Source: SXXH01 sp041165735 (lineage in GTDB: Bacteria; Planctomycetota; UBA1135; GCA-002686595). From it: DNA of 64,000 nucleotides. A program made the translations under genes and the position numbers. Shown piece by piece: positions 61,261 to 64,000 of this stretch. The stretch spans positions 3,245 to 67,244 of the forward strand of contig JBKDQQ010000019.1 in NCBI GenBank assembly GCA_046341775.1, in the 5' to 3' direction. How positions within the stretch are numbered: position 1 is the stretch's first letter; the number at the start of each line of letters is the position of its first letter. Below the pieces are notes generated by a model. That model was not told the DNA's origin. It did no database searches and saw only the letters and a list, made by a program, of their open reading frames with translations.

Positions 61261-63679
61261 CAGACACCCCGGCGCCCGGCGCCGCTCCGAGGTGCCGCCG
61301 CCGCGAAAGCTCCAGCGCCAGTTCGCGCAACTTCGCCGCGGGCAGGCGCGAAAGCTGCATGCACAGGGGCGCGCGTGGATCGAGCTCGGGATGCGACGCC
61401 GCGCGTTCCTGCAGCAGCAGCAGGAACTCCTGCAGGAGCCGCCGGTACGCCGCGGCGTGGGGCGTGCGCGCATCGCCCGCCTCGGCGTCGGAGAGCGCCT
61501 TGCCGATGGCGAGGCGCGGATCGGGCGCCTTGCACCAGGCGACCAGCTCGGCGCGCAGCTCGAGCTCCTCCTGCACGCCGCGCGCGCTGAATCCCGCGTC
61601 GGCCAGCAGCCGCGCGACGGCCGGCAAGTTGCGCCACACCGGCAGGTGCAGCGCCCGGTCGACCAGATGCCCCTCCTCGTGCAACATGGCGAGGCTCGCC
61701 ACGTCGGCCAATCCCGGCTCCGCGACGCGCTCGCCACCGCCGCGCTCGAGGAGCGCCGCGAGCACGAGCCGCCGTCCTTCGCCATGCGTGGGCCCGAGCC
61801 GCGCGGGGGTCGCGCTGCGCGGCAGTTCCTGCGCCAGCAGCGCGCGCACCGCGCGGGGATCGTCCCACTCCTCCGCCATCGCACGCCAGGCGCCGGCCGC
61901 GGGACGCACCGCGTCCAGGTCGAGCCAGTACCCCTTGTGCAACGCGGCGCCCGCGATCGCGCTGCCCTGGCGCGCCGCTCGCGGCCCGATGTCGGCCGCC
62001 TCGCACAAGGACATGGTCCCTTCGTAGCGCACTCCCAGGTGCTCGCCGCGCAAGGGCGACTCGAGGATCAACGGCAGCACGACGAGATCGGGACCCGCGG
62101 AGCCGGCGTGGTCGCCGCACAAGACGAAGCGGCCCAGCGCGCGCAGATCGCGCGCCAGCCTGCGGGCGCGGCCGTCGGGCGAAGGCTCGACCATCTCGGC
62201 CAGTCCGAGGTGCGTCTCGCGGTCGTCCGCGCGCCAAGCGGCCGCGAGCTCGTCCGCCGGCCTGCGCAGCGCCGGCGCCGCGCAGGCCGCCCTGCCCGCC
62301 AGCAACGCGTCGAGGTCGCGCGGCGCGCCCTCCGCGCGGCGGTCGATGCGCGCGGCGAGGCGACGCAACGAGGCCAGGGCGGCGCGTCCAGCCGCCGCGC
62401 GCCGCGCGTAGGCGTCCCCCGCGGCGGCGTCCAGCCGCGCAAGGCGCGCCGCCAGCACCGCGCACTCCTCGTGCAACCCGCGCGACTCGCACGCCTCCAG
62501 CAGCGCCATCAGGCTTGCCGCATCCTGCCGCTCGTCGGCGCGACGCGCGAGGTCGACGAGCTCGCGCTGGCGCGCCTCGACGGCCAACAAGCCCGAGAAC
62601 TCGTCGGCGCGACGCTCGAAGGCCTCCGCGCAACGTCCCGCGCGCAGGCGCAAGAGCCGCAGGCGCGGCCCCGAGGCCTCTTCCCCGTCGAGCAGTTGCG
62701 CGCGCTCGAGTCGGCCCAAGGCCGTCTCGGCGTCGCCCTCCTCCTCCGCGCGACGCGCGAGTTGCCGCTCGAGCACCGCTCGCGCCGCTGAGGTGCTCGT
62801 GCGCGCGCCTTCGAGCAACGCATGGTCGAAGGACGCGCGCCAATCGTCCGTCCGGCAGGCGAGGGACAGCCACAGGCACAAGCGCTCGAGCTCGTCGGGG
62901 GCGAGCGCTCCCTCCGCCAGCAGCGCGAGTCCCAGCTCGATGGCCTCGTCGTGGGACTGGGCGGACGCCAAGCCCGTTTCCGCGCGCTGCAAGTCCAGCA
63001 CCCTGCGCGCCGCCGGACGCGAGGAGCGCGCGCGCGCCTCGCGCAGGATGCGTGCGGCCTCCTCCACGCGCCCGGTGTCGTCGGCGGAGCCGTGGGCCGC
63101 CACGCGCGCGGCGAGCACGCGCGCGAGCTCGACTTGCTCCCATTCGCCACGCGCATGGCGCGCGGCCTCGCGCGCATGGCGCAACGCCTCCGACGCGCGA
63201 CCAGTGCGCGCCGCCACGACGCCCGAGGCGTGCCAGCTCCACGCGTGGCGCGGGTCCAGCTCGAGGGCGCGTGCGAAGCGCGCCGCGCCATCGTCCCCCT
63301 CGAGTCGACCGAGCAGGTAGAGGCCGTCGGGCGTGGTCGATTCCGCCAACATGCGCTGGCGACGGGCCCATGCGGCGGGGCCGCGCATGGCCTCGACCTC
63401 CAAGGTGTCGAGTTCGCGCTGCGGCACCACCCACGCCGGATCGAGCGCGGCCGCCTGCTCGAGCAGCGCTCTACGCGAGCCATGGTCGCCCTGCACGGCG
63501 GCCGCGCGCGCGCGCCATACGACCTCCTCCGCGGCGGCCCGCGCCGCGCCGGGCTGGTCCACGGAGGACCGTCCCGCCTGGCACGCGAACGCCCAGAGGC
63601 AGGCCAGCAGCGGGAGCCACGCGGACGCGCTCCAGCGCGGCGCCGCGGGCCGCAGGACGCCGAGGGGTCGGGATCGCAT
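61247..63679 (-). CDS. Lipoprotein with TPR-like repeats and HExxH metalloprotease motif
   Basis: 810 residues. A signal peptide with lipobox (LWAFAC, Cys near residue 33) anchors it. Residues about 45-480 are Ala/Arg-rich TPR/Sel1-like helices (for example SWHASGVVAARTGRASEALRHAREAARHA). From about residue 560 a separate domain holds LAMLHEEGHLVDRAL (about residue 667): HEEGH is a zincin HExxH motif. EELELRAELVAW downstream supplies a possible third Glu ligand. It may be a membrane-bound zinc peptidase; activity is inferred from the motif alone. It is convergent with ruvA. Confidence 0.72.
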   Translation of the reverse strand: MRSRPLGVLRPAAPRWSASAWLPLLACLWAFACQAGRSSVDQPGAARAAAEEVVWRARAAAVQGDHGSRRALLEQAAALDPAWVVPQRELDTLEVEAMRGPAAWARRQRMLAESTTPDGLYLLGRLEGDDGAARFARALELDPRHAWSWHASGVVAARTGRASEALRHAREAARHARGEWEQVELARVLAARVAAHGSADDTGRVEEAARILREARARSSRPAARRVLDLQRAETGLASAQSHDEAIELGLALLAEGALAPDELERLCLWLSLACRTDDWRASFDHALLEGARTSTSAARAVLERQLARRAEEEGDAETALGRLERAQLLDGEEASGPRLRLLRLRAGRCAEAFERRADEFSGLLAVEARQRELVDLARRADERQDAASLMALLEACESRGLHEECAVLAARLARLDAAAGDAYARRAAAGRAALASLRRLAARIDRRAEGAPRDLDALLAGRAACAAPALRRPADELAAAWRADDRETHLGLAEMVEPSPDGRARRLARDLRALGRFVLCGDHAGSAGPDLVVLPLILESPLRGEHLGVRYEGTMSLCEAADIGPRAARQGSAIAGAALHKGYWLDLDAVRPAAGAWRAMAEEWDDPRAVRALLAQELPRSATPARLGPTHGEGRRLVLAALLERGGGERVAEPGLADVASLAMLHEEGHLVDRALHLPVWRNLPAVARLLADAGFSARGVQEELELRAELVAWCKAPDPRLAIGKALSDAEAGDARTPHAAAYRRLLQEFLLLLQERAASHPELDPRAPLCMQLSRLPAAKLRELALELSRRRHLGAAPGAGVSVKQS

Positions 63680-63759
63680 GCAGGGACGCTAGCGCAGGCC
63701 GCCCGCGCGCTCCAGCCGCGAGCTTGCCGATCGGGCGCGGGGCATGGACACTCGCAGCC

Positions 63760-64000
63760 ATGCGCCCCCCTGTTCGCCTGGCCTGCCTGGCCCTCGCCGC
63801 TTGGATCGCGCCCCTTCCGGCCCTCGCCGCGCCGACCGCGCCGACCGCGCCGCGCAGCGCGCAGAAGAAGCCGCCCGTCGAGGTCCAGAGCCTCGTCCCC
63901 CACGTCGGCGACCTGGATTCCGCGCGCGCGCTGGCCAAGGAGCGCAACGCGCCGCTCCTCGTCCACATGGTGCTCGACGGCGAAAGCGACAACGACGCCT
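63760..64000 (+). CDS. Exported thioredoxin-like protein, 3' end outside window
   Basis: 80 residues are visible from the ATG at 63760. A signal peptide (LACLALAAWIAPLPALAA) is followed by an Ala/Pro/Thr linker. Then LDSARALAKERNAPLLVHMVLDGE resembles the first helix and strand of thioredoxin-fold proteins, where the CxxC would follow beyond the window. The fold call is tentative. Confidence 0.6.
   Translation, partial: MRPPVRLACLALAAWIAPLPALAAPTAPTAPRSAQKKPPVEVQSLVPHVGDLDSARALAKERNAPLLVHMVLDGESDNDA

Overview
This is a GC-rich window (roughly 70% G+C by eye) with very strong G/C preference at third codon positions. It most resembles the chromosome of a planctomycete of the Pla86/Poly30/Pla163 type. 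Pointers are a TPR protein carrying two RNA-polymerase alpha-CTD modules, a TIGR03790-family secreted protein ending in a Cys-rich C-terminal domain seen repeatedly in that group, many large signal-peptide proteins, and an FHA/Ser-Thr kinase. This assignment is an inference from protein families; no rRNA or tRNA gene is present to confirm it.

Layout. 1-12.7 kb: tRNA modification (mnmA, mnmG), yajC, a YraN-like protein, a polyprenyl-phosphate sugar transferase, the TIGR03790 protein, a HEAT/TPR exported protein, a methyltransferase and a radical SAM enzyme. 12.8-17.4 kb: a zinc-type uptake operon (Cys/His-rich membrane-anchored protein, outer-membrane barrel, ZnuA, ZnuC, ZnuB). 17.4-21.4 kb: boxR divergent from boxC-boxB, part of the aerobic benzoyl-CoA epoxide pathway. 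21.6-29.7 kb: an S1-repeat protein, a cheY plus two phosphatase-like genes, panB, an FAD enzyme, and a coupled pair of uncharacterised genes (HxD/cupin-like plus methyltransferase). 29.8-36.7 kb: a secreted alpha/beta hydrolase with a coupled partner, then gap-pgk-rpe-accD. 37-44.1 kb: a TilS-like protein with degenerate catalytic motifs, YggS, the FHA kinase, a DUF167 protein, a PNP-like protein and purN. 44.1-58.7 kb: a long leftward block with a lipoprotein, mrfB, mrfA, prmC, prfA, rpmE, maf, an endonuclease III-like Fe-S protein with a lysine-rich tail, rpsP, ffh, murA and a HIT protein. 59-64 kb: the TPR/alpha-CTD protein, ruvA, an HExxH lipoprotein and the start of a thioredoxin-like exported protein.

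The most unusual signal is not a gene. A 16-bp inverted repeat, GTCAA-N6-TTGAC, occurs nine times without mismatch between 17.4 and 61.3 kb (a tenth copy with one mismatch is at 9.9 kb). Copies lie inside coding regions, over stop codons and in one intergenic gap. Inside genes they force runs of codons that are otherwise rare here, which suggests selection on the DNA itself, for example as the site of a chromosome-scale DNA-binding protein.

Promoters can be read in places as TAnnnT -10 boxes standing out from the GC-rich background. Three have a -35-like hexamer at exactly 17 bp (boxR, gap, the TPR/alpha-CTD gene). The boxR -10 box lies in the centre of a 24-bp near-perfect palindrome, a good candidate for the BoxR operator.
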